A DNA stretch of 51,493 nucleotides from an uncultured Novosphingobium sp. (GCA_937864195.1 CALMJG010000071.1:1-51493), one strand, 5' to 3'; shown: positions 41,086-49,426, counted from the first letter of the stretch. The notes: generated from the letters alone by a model not told the origin. Numbers and translations: made by a program.

Positions 41086-41714
41086 GCGGGGTTCTCCTCT
41101 CCGGCCGCCAAGTCGCGGCCCGTTCCCAGTAATTCGGTGATGATCGCCACCAGCCGCTCGCCCGCGCTCTGGCCGGTGGGGGCGATCCCCAGCCGGGCCT
41201 CGGCGATCAGCTGCGGGCTGAACGATTGCAGTGCCTTGCCCAGCACCGCAGCGGAAACGCGGCTGGTTCCGGCGCGGGCGATGAAGGCTTCGCCCAGCCG
41301 CAGCGTGCGCTCCGCGATCTCCTGCGCGAACAGGCGGTAGCGCGGGGCAAACTCGGGATTGCGCAGCGCTTCGATCTGCAATTCCGTGGCGAACAGCGTG
41401 TCCTCGGCATTGCGGGCGAAGGCATCGAACCGCTCGCGCAGCGCGGGCAGCACCTGCTCCAGCGTGCCGGGCGTATCCAGCAGCTCCTGCCACGCCGCGA
41501 TTTCGCGCCGCTGGTGTTCGGCCATCAGTTCCAGCAGCAGGTCATGCTTGCCGGCATAGTTGGCGTAGAACGCCCCGCGCGAATAGCCCGCCGCCTCGCT
41601 GATCCGGTCGATCGAGGCCGCAGCGATCCCGCGCCGCGCGAACTCGCCCCGCGCCGCGCTGCGCAGCCGCGCGCGGGTCTGGGCCTGACTTTCCTTGCGA
41701 CTGGTGCGCGGCAT
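41082..41714 (-). CDS. TetR-family repressor 2
   Basis: Regulator of 210 aa with the helix-turn-helix segment IDRISEAAGYSRGAFYANYA after RARLRSAARGEFARRG, then a helical ligand domain. It heads the P450-rubredoxin operon and is divergent from amidohydrolase 3. A perfect 11-bp inverted repeat begins 12 bp upstream of its start codon and is almost certainly its operator. Autoregulation and control of the P450-rubredoxin pair follow from this arrangement. Confidence 0.92.
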   Translation of the reverse strand: MPRTSRKESQAQTRARLRSAARGEFARRGIAAASIDRISEAAGYSRGAFYANYAGKHDLLLELMAEHQRREIAAWQELLDTPGTLEQVLPALRERFDAFARNAEDTLFATELQIEALRNPEFAPRYRLFAQEIAERTLRLGEAFIARAGTSRVSAAVLGKALQSFSPQLIAEARLGIAPTGQSAGERLVAIITELLGTGRDLAAGEENPA

Positions 41715-41725
41715 GAGCGAAACGA

Positions 41726-41751
41726 ATCCAGATACAGTTGTGTATCTGGAT
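41726..41751. promoter_or_regulatory. Probable TetR 2 operator
   Basis: Perfect 11-bp arms ATCCAGATACA (41726-41736) and TGTATCTGGAT (41741-41751) with a 4-bp spacer gttg. It lies immediately upstream of TetR 2 and about 115 bp before amidohydrolase 3. Confidence 0.82.
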
Positions 41752-41797
41752 AGAGACGATGCGGCGCGCCAGCGCCTTGATCCAGGTCAATGTTATA

Positions 41798-41816
41798 AAT
41801 TGACGACTTGTCAATT
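41798..41816. promoter_or_regulatory. TTGAC-N5-GTCAA palindrome before amidohydrolase 3
   Basis: AATTGAC-gactt-GTCAATT, perfect 7-bp arms with a 5-bp spacer, 50 bp upstream of the amidohydrolase 3 start. It is unrelated to the TetR 2 operator next to it but shares its half-site with sequences at 20064 and 43209, so a second regulator probably binds here. Confidence 0.6.
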
Positions 41817-41865
41817 GTGCGAGACACAGGACCAAACACAAGAAGAGAGGATCCGGCCCTTGAAC

Positions 41866-43173
41866 ATGGAAGACATGGTGATCGCCAGCGTCGACGATCA
41901 CATCATCGAACCCCCGACGATGTTCGATGCCCACGTGCCCAGGGAACTGCTCGCCAAGATGCCGCGCTACGTGATGGGCGCCGATGGCCACGCCTTCTGG
42001 AACTGGGAAGCCGAAGGCAAGACCACCTTCAACGTCGGCCTGAATGCCGTGGTTGGCCGCCCCAAGGACGAATACGGGATGGAACCCGCCAACATCGACC
42101 AGATGCGGCGCGGCACCTGGGATGCCAAGGCCCGCATCGACGACATGAACGTCAGCGGCATCTACACCTCGGTCTGCTTCCCCACCTTCGTCGGCTTTGA
42201 CGGATCGTGGCTGTGGGACGCCAAGGACAAGGGCCTCGCCGAGCGTGTGCTCCAGGCCTATAATGACTGGCACATCGATGAATGGTGCGGGCCCTATGCC
42301 GGACGCTATATCCCCACTGCGATCCTGCCGCTGTGGGATATCGATGCCACCATGCGCGAACTCAACCGGCTGGTGAAGAAGGGCTGCCGTTCGGTGACCT
42401 TCCCCTCAAACCCGTCGATCAAGGGCCTGAAGCCCATCCACGATCCGGCCTATGAGCCGATCTGGGCCTTCTGCAACGACAACCATGTCGTCCTGAATTG
42501 CCACATCGGCACCGGCCAGGCGCCGCTCTACGCTTCGGAAATGTCGCCGATCTCGGCGTGGATTTCCTCGCTGCCGATGGCGATTTCAACCGACGCCTCG
42601 GACCTGCTGCACCTGCGGGCGCTGCTGCGTTACCCCAATCTCAAGTTCTCGCTGTCAGAAGGCGGGATCGGCTGGATTCCCTACTTCCTCGAACGCGCCG
42701 ACTTCACCTATCGCCACCACGGCGCCTGGGTGCGCTGCGACTGGGGCGGCAAGCTGCCGAGCGAGGTGTTCCGCGAACACTTCCTGTCCTGCTTCATCGA
42801 GGACAGGTTCGGCTGCCGCCACTATGACGAGATCGGCGAGGACATCGTCGCCTATGAATGCGACTATCCGCATTCGGACTGCACCTGGCCGGACGTGGCC
42901 GAGGGGCTGTGGGACAACGTCAGCGGACTTCCCGACCGGATCATCGACAAGATCACCCACCAGAACGCCTTTGACTTCTTCAAGGTCGATCCCGTCGCGG
43001 TCGGCGGCGGGCGGGAGAACTGCACCGTTGGCGCGCTCCGCCAGAAGGCGGCGGGGGTCGACACCACCCTGGTCTCCCTGCCGGGCAAGGATGCCCGCGT
43101 GGAAGGCGATTTCGATCACCCGGTGACTGCCGGTGACGTCTGGAAAACGCTGACGGAGCGCAAGGCGGGCTGA
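41866..43173 (+). CDS. COG2159 amidohydrolase (Amidohydro_2), paralogue 3
   Basis: TIM-barrel metal hydrolase of 435 aa, the longest of the three paralogues. Probable ligands lie in ASVDDHIIEPPTMFDAH, VVLNCHIGTG and YECDYPHSDC. Its central region is rearranged relative to paralogues 1 and 2 (many Trp and Cys, for example NDWHIDEWCGPYAG) and it has an extended C-terminal tail. ATG 41866 is used; a TTG at 41860 sits at better distance from GAGAGG and may be the real start, adding two residues. It is a separate transcription unit or the head of the downstream operon (98-bp gap with two palindromes). Confidence 0.85.
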   Translation: MEDMVIASVDDHIIEPPTMFDAHVPRELLAKMPRYVMGADGHAFWNWEAEGKTTFNVGLNAVVGRPKDEYGMEPANIDQMRRGTWDAKARIDDMNVSGIYTSVCFPTFVGFDGSWLWDAKDKGLAERVLQAYNDWHIDEWCGPYAGRYIPTAILPLWDIDATMRELNRLVKKGCRSVTFPSNPSIKGLKPIHDPAYEPIWAFCNDNHVVLNCHIGTGQAPLYASEMSPISAWISSLPMAISTDASDLLHLRALLRYPNLKFSLSEGGIGWIPYFLERADFTYRHHGAWVRCDWGGKLPSEVFREHFLSCFIEDRFGCRHYDEIGEDIVAYECDYPHSDCTWPDVAEGLWDNVSGLPDRIIDKITHQNAFDFFKVDPVAVGGGRENCTVGALRQKAAGVDTTLVSLPGKDARVEGDFDHPVTAGDVWKTLTERKAG

Positions 43174-43208
43174 TCGCCAGCCGAAGTCCCTTGCGCCCGC
43201 ACCCGGAA

Positions 43209-43253
43209 TTGACGTAGCGTCAACTGCAGAATCGCAGCCCTGACGCTGCGTCA
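43209..43253. promoter_or_regulatory. Two tandem TTGAC-type palindromes before SDR-MFS operon
   Basis: Site A is TTGACGTAGCGTCAA (43209-43223); site B is TGACGCTGCGTCA (43241-43253), symmetric around a single T. Their centres are 31 bp apart, about three helical turns, so two dimers would lie on one DNA face. Site B ends 18 bp before the SDR start at 43272, overlapping the expected promoter or leader. Confidence 0.65.
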
Positions 43254-43271
43254 TCCGGGAGAGCGGGACAA

Positions 43272-44057
43272 ATGGAACAACTGGCTGGCAAGGTGGCCGT
43301 GGTCAGCGGCGCCTCGAAGGGCATGGGCAAGCATTTCGTCACCGCCCTGATCGAGGCGGGAATGAAGGTTGCGGCGCTGGCCCGTCCGTCCGCCCAGCTG
43401 GACGAACTGGCCGCGCAGCACGGCGAGGCCGTCCTCGCCATCCCCTGCGACGTGACCGACAGCGCGGCCGTCAACCGCGCCATCGCCCGGACGGCCGAGC
43501 GCTTCGGGCGGATCGACGTGCTGGTCAACAACGCGGCGATCTATCACCCCTTCCCCTTCGGCGAAGGTTCGGACGAAATCATCCGCGCCCATCTCGACAT
43601 CAACGTGCTGGGAGTCGCCTGGCTGATCCGCGCGGCGATCCCGCACCTCAAGCAGACGCAGGGCCAGATCGTCAGCATTTCCAGCGAAAGCGTGAACCTG
43701 CCCTTCCCGATGCTGGCGCTTTACGCCGCGACCAAGGCGGCGGTGGAGACGCTCTCCGCCGGCCTGCGCGATGAACTGCGCAGCGACGGCATCCGGGTCA
43801 GCGTGCTGCGCTCCGGCTCGGTCTCGGGCGGATCGGGCGGGGAAAGCTGGACCGACGCGGAAAAGCAGGCCTTCTACACCAAGATCGTCCAGACCGGCCA
43901 TGCCGCCATGTCCGGCTCTCCGGCAACGCCTGAATCCATGGCCAAGGCGCTGGTTGCCACGCTGGCCCTGCCGCGCGACATCAGCGTCGACCTGATCGAG
44001 GTGCGCGCGGCGCAGGAAGGCCTGCCCGAAGGCGCGCGGCAGGTTACCGCCTCGTGA
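43272..44057 (+). CDS. SDR family oxidoreductase
   Basis: Short-chain dehydrogenase of 261 aa: SGASKGMG cofactor loop, NNAAIYHPF, Ser in SISSESV and LYAATKAAV (Tyr-x3-Lys). The C-terminus lacks the common DGG ending and instead reads DLIEVRAAQEG, as in the YdfG/KR-like subgroup. It is first gene of a four-gene operon with MFS, DUF35 and Ltp2-like genes. The GTG start of the next gene overlaps its stop. Confidence 0.9.
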   Translation: MEQLAGKVAVVSGASKGMGKHFVTALIEAGMKVAALARPSAQLDELAAQHGEAVLAIPCDVTDSAAVNRAIARTAERFGRIDVLVNNAAIYHPFPFGEGSDEIIRAHLDINVLGVAWLIRAAIPHLKQTQGQIVSISSESVNLPFPMLALYAATKAAVETLSAGLRDELRSDGIRVSVLRSGSVSGGSGGESWTDAEKQAFYTKIVQTGHAAMSGSPATPESMAKALVATLALPRDISVDLIEVRAAQEGLPEGARQVTAS

Positions 44058-45445
44058 GCCAGACCGCCCGGATGCCCTGGGCGCTGCTCGCCGCGCTGTG
44101 GGTCGCGGAAATGACCAGCAGCTTCGAAAGCGCGATGATCCTCGCCGCGCTGAAAGTGCTGGTCGTGCAGTTCGGCGATGCGGCGGCGGTCGGCTGGCTG
44201 GTCACCGCCTTCCTGATCGTCGGTGCGGCGGTTTCCGCCGTGGTCGGGCGGCTGGGCGACATCTACGGAAGACAGCGGGTGCTGATGGTGGTGCTGGTGA
44301 TCGGCATGGCCGGGTCGCTGCTAAGCGCGGCCAGTTCCAGCTATGGCCTGGTCCTTGCGGGCCGGGTGATGCAGGGCGCGACCACCGCGATCCTGCCGCT
44401 GGTGATCGGCCTGGTGCGCGAGAACCTGCCGCCCGAACGCGTGCCCGCAGGTATCGGCCTGATGATCTCCGGCGCCTCGATCGGCACGGCGGCGGGCCTG
44501 ATCCTGGGCGGCGTGATCGTCGATTTCGCCAGCTGGCACGGCATCTTCCTCGCCAGCGCCAGCTTCTGCCTCGTTTCGCTGCTGCTGGTGCGCAGCTTCG
44601 TCCCGCCATCGCGCCGCGCGGTGCTGAGCCAGCCGGTCGACTGGTGGTCGGGCATCCTCTTCGCACCGGGCGTCACGCTGGTGCTGCTCTACCTCGCGGG
44701 CGGCAAGGCCTGGGGCTTTGGCAGCCCTGCCGCGCTTGCCCTGCTGGTCGCGGGCCTCGCGCTCTGCCTGCTGTGGTGGCGCCGCGCGCTTTCCAGCGCC
44801 AACCCGCTGATCGACGTGCGCACCCTGGCCCACCGCCCGATCGCCGTGGTCTGCGCGGCAAGCGCGCTGGTGGCGATGGGGACGCTGCAGATCACCGTGT
44901 TCTTCTCGCTCCTGCTCCAGGCACCGGTCTGGACCGGACTGGGTCTGGGCCTGTCGGCCACGGTCGCGGGGCTGGCCAAGCTGCCCTCCAACCTCACCTC
45001 GGTCTTCGCCGGGCCGCTCAGCGGCTGGCTGACCGGGCGCGGCGGCGGACGCAAGGCGATGGTGACGGGCGGCCTCATCACCACTTTCGGCTGGACCCTG
45101 GTGCTGTTCGACACCAGCAGCCTGGGCGTGATCATCGCCCAGCTGATCATCATTTCGTTCGGCACGACCATGCTGTTCGCCGTCGCCCCCACGATCATCG
45201 CTTCCGAAGTTACCCCCGAACGAACCAGCGAGGTCACCGGGATGCTGGGCGTGATCCGCGGCCTGTTCATGGGCGTCGGCTCGCAGATCGTCACCACCCT
45301 GCTCGCGCTCGACAGCGTGACGCGGGGCGCGGAACGCTACCCCTCGCCTGAGGCCTACCACTGGGCGCTGTTCGCGATCATCGGCCTTACCGCCGCCGCG
45401 ACCGCCGTATCGCTCGCCCTGCCGAAACGGCGGCAAGACACATAG
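44054..45445 (+). CDS. MFS transporter (DHA2/EmrB-like)
   Basis: Inner-membrane permease of 463 aa with about 14 hydrophobic segments. The loop VGRLGDIYGRQRVLM and motif C-like SGASIGTAAGLILGGVIVD indicate a drug/proton antiporter type, usually for export. The start is GTG 44054, overlapping the SDR stop (GTGA). In a catabolic operon it may expel a toxic or dead-end intermediate, or take up substrate; sequence alone does not decide. Confidence 0.87.
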   Translation: MSQTARMPWALLAALWVAEMTSSFESAMILAALKVLVVQFGDAAAVGWLVTAFLIVGAAVSAVVGRLGDIYGRQRVLMVVLVIGMAGSLLSAASSSYGLVLAGRVMQGATTAILPLVIGLVRENLPPERVPAGIGLMISGASIGTAAGLILGGVIVDFASWHGIFLASASFCLVSLLLVRSFVPPSRRAVLSQPVDWWSGILFAPGVTLVLLYLAGGKAWGFGSPAALALLVAGLALCLLWWRRALSSANPLIDVRTLAHRPIAVVCAASALVAMGTLQITVFFSLLLQAPVWTGLGLGLSATVAGLAKLPSNLTSVFAGPLSGWLTGRGGGRKAMVTGGLITTFGWTLVLFDTSSLGVIIAQLIIISFGTTMLFAVAPTIIASEVTPERTSEVTGMLGVIRGLFMGVGSQIVTTLLALDSVTRGAERYPSPEAYHWALFAIIGLTAAATAVSLALPKRRQDT

Positions 45446-45458
45446 ACTGGAGAGACCC

Positions 45459-45866
45459 GTGCTGCCCCTGCCCGAACTCACGCCTGAGAACACCGCCTTC
45501 TGGACCGGCGGCGAACATGGCGAACTGCGCATCGCGATGTGCGAGGATTGCGCCCATGCGATCCATCCGCCGCAGCTGCTCTGCCCCAAGTGCCACTCGC
45601 AGCGGGTAACCCCGCGCGCCGCGGACGGGACCGGGACGATTTATACCTTCACCGTCAACCACCAGCCCTGGATTCCGGGGATGGACGTGCCCTTCGTGCT
45701 CGCCGTGGTGGACGTCGAAGGCGCACCCGGCGTGCGCGTCACCAGCCGCCTTTACGGCGCTGAACCCGATGCCGTCCGCATCGGCCAGCGCGTGCGCGTC
45801 GGCTTCGAGGCGAGCGGAGACGTGTGGATTCCCGTGTGGCACGCCAGCGAAGGAGAAACGGCATGA
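45459..45866 (+). CDS. DUF35 OB-fold zinc-ribbon partner (pair 3)
   Basis: Protein of 135 aa with GTG start 45459 preceded by GGAGAGA. Zinc ribbon Cys28/Cys31/Cys42/Cys45 (CEDC, CPKC), then the OB-fold GTGTIYTFTVNHQPW. Closest in pattern to the pair 2 partner (same AxWTGGExGEL opening). It overlaps its thiolase-fold partner by 4 nt (ATGA), so the two are made together. Confidence 0.9.
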   Translation: MLPLPELTPENTAFWTGGEHGELRIAMCEDCAHAIHPPQLLCPKCHSQRVTPRAADGTGTIYTFTVNHQPWIPGMDVPFVLAVVDVEGAPGVRVTSRLYGAEPDAVRIGQRVRVGFEASGDVWIPVWHASEGETA

Positions 45867-47038
45867 GCGCGCTTGCCAGGGCCGCGATCTCCGGCGTCGG
45901 CATGTCCGACATCGGCCGCAACACGAACCGGCCCGCGATCCTCCACCTCGCCGAAGCAGCCGACCGCGCGCTGGAACGCGCCGGGCTGACCCGGGCGGAC
46001 ATCGACGGGATCGCGACCTATCCCGGCAAGGCGGAAAATTCCCCCGGCATGTCGCCGCTCGGCACGGGCGAAGTCCGCAATGCCCTTGGCCTTCAGACCC
46101 GCTGGCACAGCGCCGTGCCCGATGGCCCGGCGCAGATGGCGCCGATCATGGTCGCGGCCATGGCGGTGATGACCGGGCAGGCGCGCCACGTGCTGTGCTT
46201 CCGCGCGCTGACCGAAAGCTCTTCGCAGACGGCGGGTCGCCGCGCCTCGATCGCCGGGGCGGGCAAGGCGCAGATCGGCGGCTGGATGAGCTGGCTTGCC
46301 AGCGTCGGCGCGCTGTCCGCCTCCAACTGGGCGGGCTGGATGGCGCAGCGCTATTTCCACGAATTCGGCATGACGCGCGAGCATCTTGGCATGGTCGCTA
46401 CCGGCGAACGCCAGTTCGCCATGATGAACCCGATGGCGGTGATGCAAAAGCCCCTGACCATGGAGGACTACCTTGGCGCGCGGATGATCTCCACGCCGCT
46501 GTGTCTGTTCGACTGCGACGTGCCGATCGATGGCGCGGCGGTGGTGATCGTGTCCGCCGCCGATGCCGCGCGCGATTGCCGCCTGCCGCCGATCCGGATC
46601 GAGGCGATGGGATCGGCCCTGCGCTCGCAGGAAACCTGGGACCAGCGCGCCGACCTCACCACCATGGGCTCGCACGATTCCGCCGCCGACATGTGGTCGC
46701 GCACCGACATCAAGCCGCACGAGATCGATGTGCTGGGCCTGTACGACGGCTTTTCGATCTTCGTGCCGATGTGGCTGGAGGCGATGGGCCTGTGCGGCCA
46801 CGGCGAAGCGAAGGACTTCATCGCGGAAGGCAACATCGGCCCCGGCGGGCGCTATCCGGTCAACACCGGCGGCGGGCAGATGTCCGGCGGACGGCTCCAC
46901 GGCTTCGGCCTGCTGCACGAGGTCTGCCTGCAGCTGTGGGGTCAGGCCGGGGAACGCCAGCTGAAAGACCCCAAGGTCGGGGCCTGCGGCATGGGCGGCG
47001 GGTTCATCGCCGGCTCGATGCTGCTCAGGCGCGACTGA
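45863..47038 (+). CDS. SCP2/Ltp2-type thiolase-fold protein (pair 3, probable retro-aldolase)
   Basis: Thiolase-fold protein of 391 aa. The nucleophile region reads HSAVPDGPAQMAPIMVA with no Cys, LYDGFSIFVP has the Tyr-Asp pair, and the late loop is VNTGGGQMSGGRLHGFG. It ends with the same GxxAGSMLLRRD-type tail as pair 2. The start ATG 45863 lies within the end of the DUF35 gene. Like pairs 1 and 2 it should be read as an aldolase candidate rather than a thiolase. Confidence 0.86.
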   Translation: MSALARAAISGVGMSDIGRNTNRPAILHLAEAADRALERAGLTRADIDGIATYPGKAENSPGMSPLGTGEVRNALGLQTRWHSAVPDGPAQMAPIMVAAMAVMTGQARHVLCFRALTESSSQTAGRRASIAGAGKAQIGGWMSWLASVGALSASNWAGWMAQRYFHEFGMTREHLGMVATGERQFAMMNPMAVMQKPLTMEDYLGARMISTPLCLFDCDVPIDGAAVVIVSAADAARDCRLPPIRIEAMGSALRSQETWDQRADLTTMGSHDSAADMWSRTDIKPHEIDVLGLYDGFSIFVPMWLEAMGLCGHGEAKDFIAEGNIGPGGRYPVNTGGGQMSGGRLHGFGLLHEVCLQLWGQAGERQLKDPKVGACGMGGGFIAGSMLLRRD

Positions 47039-47057
47039 CGACCACGCAAGTCGAATC

Positions 47058-47160
47058 CCCCTCCCCGCCGGGGAGGGGCCAGGGGTGGGGGAGCGCGGCA
47101 AGGCCGCGCGTCCACGCTGGCGCGCTGCACCCTCACCCGGCCTCCCCCTCAAGGGGGAGG
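47058..47160. repeat. Two G/C-tract hairpins between convergent operons
   Basis: CCCCTCCCC (47058-47066) pairs with GGGGAGGGG (47070-47078), and CCTCCCCCT (47141-47149) with AGGGGGAGG (47152-47160). Similar C-tract/G-tract hairpins are frequent between genes in sphingomonads. They fill most of the 133-bp gap and probably act as terminators or mRNA stabilisers for both convergent operons. Confidence 0.65.
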
Positions 47161-47171
47161 GGCCAGAAGAT

Positions 47172-48506
47172 TCAGGGGGAGCGGAACACTACTCGCCCAC
47201 CGATCAGGGTCAGGCGCAGGCGCTCCGCCGTCAGGTCGGCGAGGACATCGGCGAGCAACCCTTCGCACAGGATCAGGTCGGCGGGAGCGCCCGCCGCGAT
47301 CTCGCCCCGGCAATAGAGCCCCAGCGCCTGCAACGGCGCCAGCCGCTGCCCCGGCCCCAGCACCGCACCGCCGGCGGTGCGCCGCTTCACCGCGCTGCGC
47401 ATCGCCAGCCACGGATCGGCGCTGGCATAGGGCGCATCCGATCCGCCCAGCAGCGCAATGCCCGCCGCCGCCAGACTCGCGGCGGGATACAGCTCCTCGC
47501 CCCGCCCGTCCCCCAGCGTCTCGCGATAGCGATCGCCCCGGTCGTGGATGAAGGCAGGATTGGTGGACACGATCAGGCCCATCGCGGCGATCACCGGCAC
47601 GAAGTCCGCCGGGATCAGCCCGCCATGCTCGATCCGGTCGCCGGCCACTGCCCCGCCCGCCATGTCGAGCGCGGCAAGGTAGAGCGCCAGTTCCGCCTCG
47701 GTGACGCAGTGCGCGGCCACCTTGCGCCCCGCCGTTCTCGCCCAGCCGATCCGCGCGGCAAGGTGTTCCAGCGGCGGCGGATCGCGCTCGTCGAAGGCGA
47801 TCTTGAGCGGCCCGAGCTGGTAGCCCGCCCCCGCCTCCAGCCGCTCGCTGCCCATCAGCACCAACCGCTGCGGCACCGCGCCGCTCAGGATCGCGGCTTC
47901 ATCCGGGCCATTATGCGCCGTGGCATCCGTGAGCGCGGTGAGGCCGAGCGCGGCAAGTCGCGCGCCCTCGGCCGCAAGGTCAGGCAGGGCTTGCGGCAGC
48001 GCGCGGGCAAGCCATGCATCCTCGCGCCAGAAGCGTCCGGTGGGACGACCATCCGCATCGCGCTCTGCTCCAGGCGGAAGTTCCTGCCCCGCCAGCAGCG
48101 CGAACGCCGCTGAGTTCAGCACCCTGAGCGCCCCGGTCCGGTCGGCCAGCCGCACGGGCCGGTCGGCCACCCAGCCATCGAGCATCGCCGCATCGGGTAG
48201 GCCGGAGGCGCGCTCGTCATAGCCCACGGCGCGAATCCATGCGCCCGGCGGTGCGGCGCGCAAGCGCTCGGCAATGGCGCGGGGATCGGTCAGCCCGGCG
48301 AGGTCGACCGACTGCCGCCGCGCCGCCAGCGCCAGCAGGTGCAGATGGTGGTCGTGCAGCCCCGGCAGCAGCACAGCGCCTGCACCGTCGATCTCCTCGC
48401 CCCCGGCAGGCAGCTTCGGCCCAGCCGCCGCGATCATGCCATCCGCCAGCGCTGCGTCCGAGAGATCCCCGCCCCATGGCCGGACATTGCGCAGCACCAG
48501 CCTCAC
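47172..48506 (-). CDS. Amidohydrolase-3 family protein (YtcJ-like)
   Basis: Metal-dependent hydrolase of 444 aa in a different family from the three COG2159 genes. The metal site HDHHLHLL follows LPGL; other landmarks are AAHCVTEAEL, DRIEHGG and GGSDAPYASADPW. The C-terminal beta-sandwich ends GAPADLILCEG then LIGGRVVF. The start is GTG 48506, overlapping the CoA-transferase stop (GTGA). It is last gene of the minus operon led by the MaoC-like dehydratase. Its substrate is probably a cyclic amide, lactam or related C-N/C-O bond, but this is unproven. Confidence 0.87.
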   Translation of the reverse strand: MRLVLRNVRPWGGDLSDAALADGMIAAAGPKLPAGGEEIDGAGAVLLPGLHDHHLHLLALAARRQSVDLAGLTDPRAIAERLRAAPPGAWIRAVGYDERASGLPDAAMLDGWVADRPVRLADRTGALRVLNSAAFALLAGQELPPGAERDADGRPTGRFWREDAWLARALPQALPDLAAEGARLAALGLTALTDATAHNGPDEAAILSGAVPQRLVLMGSERLEAGAGYQLGPLKIAFDERDPPPLEHLAARIGWARTAGRKVAAHCVTEAELALYLAALDMAGGAVAGDRIEHGGLIPADFVPVIAAMGLIVSTNPAFIHDRGDRYRETLGDGRGEELYPAASLAAAGIALLGGSDAPYASADPWLAMRSAVKRRTAGGAVLGPGQRLAPLQALGLYCRGEIAAGAPADLILCEGLLADVLADLTAERLRLTLIGGRVVFRSP

Positions 48507-49426
48507 GCCAGCCGCTCCGCCCAGGCCGCCGCGACGCGGGCCATGGCCATGTCGATCAGCCCGCGCTCCCCCGCCAGCACCCGCGTCGCGGCATCAAGGC
48601 CCGTCAACGGATCAGCCAGCGCATCGCCCAGGAAGCGCGGTTTCCCCGCTTCCCACCGCACCAGTCCGCCCGCCACCGCGCAGTCGTCGCCAAAGCCGAC
48701 CCTGCCCGCGCCCTCGCCGGTGAAGCCATGAGCAGTGATCGTCACCCATGCGAGGTGGGGCAAGCGCGCCGGTTCCAGCCCCATGCGGGCCAGCGCCGGG
48801 GCGCGCGCACTGGTGACAACGGCATCGGCATCCCGCAGCAGGGCGTGGAGCGCCGCACGGCCCTCCTCGCTGGCAAGATCGAGCACGATCCGCCGCTTGC
48901 CACCATTGAGCAACGCGTCGAGCCGGGGAGACGATTGCGGCGTCGGATCGGGGCGGCGCAGACTTTCCACCCGCACCACCTCGGCCCCGGCGCGCGCCAG
49001 CAGACCAGCGCAGAGCGGACCAGCCCACAGCGCGGAGAGGTCCACCACCATGCGCGGCACCAGCCTGCCGCCCGGCGCAGCAAGCGTCAGCGGCGCAGCC
49101 TCGTCCAGCACGGCGACCGGCAATTGCAGTTCGACGGCGCGGCGGCGAAATTCGGCGGCGGGCAGCGTGCGAGCCAGCGCTTCGAGGGCGGGCCACGGCT
49201 CGCCGCTTGTCCCCGTCAGCGCCGGGATCACCGCGCGGTCATCCTCGCGCGCCAGATTGAGCGCAATCCAGCCATCGGCGGCTTCAAGCAGGCGGCAATG
49301 ACGGTTGGCGGAAGTGCGCCCCGGCTCGTCCAGCCCGCCGGGCGCGTCGCGGTCCAGCAGCTGCATGGGAGACAGGCCGAAGGGGTCGGTGCGTTCCGCC
49401 AGCAGGGCGTGAAGCCGCGCGATCAT
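48503..49426 (-). CDS. Class III CoA-transferase-like protein with permuted domain order
   Basis: Protein of 307 aa whose segments match CaiB/BaiF CoA-transferases in the wrong order. Residues about 40-110 (HCRLLEAADGWIALNLARED, then WPALEALARTLPAAEFRRRA) match the C-terminal small-domain part of the family. Residues about 125-300 (MVVDLSALWAGPLCAGLLAR, RRIVLDLASEEGRAALHALL) match the N-terminal part, including a candidate catalytic Asp in ADPLTGLDAA. ATG 49426 overlaps the crotonase stop by 4 nt. It may be a circular permutation or the middle of an ancient tandem protein. The catalytic role is uncertain. Confidence 0.8.
   Translation of the reverse strand: MIARLHALLAERTDPFGLSPMQLLDRDAPGGLDEPGRTSANRHCRLLEAADGWIALNLAREDDRAVIPALTGTSGEPWPALEALARTLPAAEFRRRAVELQLPVAVLDEAAPLTLAAPGGRLVPRMVVDLSALWAGPLCAGLLARAGAEVVRVESLRRPDPTPQSSPRLDALLNGGKRRIVLDLASEEGRAALHALLRDADAVVTSARAPALARMGLEPARLPHLAWVTITAHGFTGEGAGRVGFGDDCAVAGGLVRWEAGKPRFLGDALADPLTGLDAATRVLAGERGLIDMAMARVAAAWAERLA

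Noticed and set aside
47058..47160. CRISPR-like repeats
   Set aside because: Only two unequal hairpins, no regular spacing or spacers; ordinary intergenic G/C-tract repeats.
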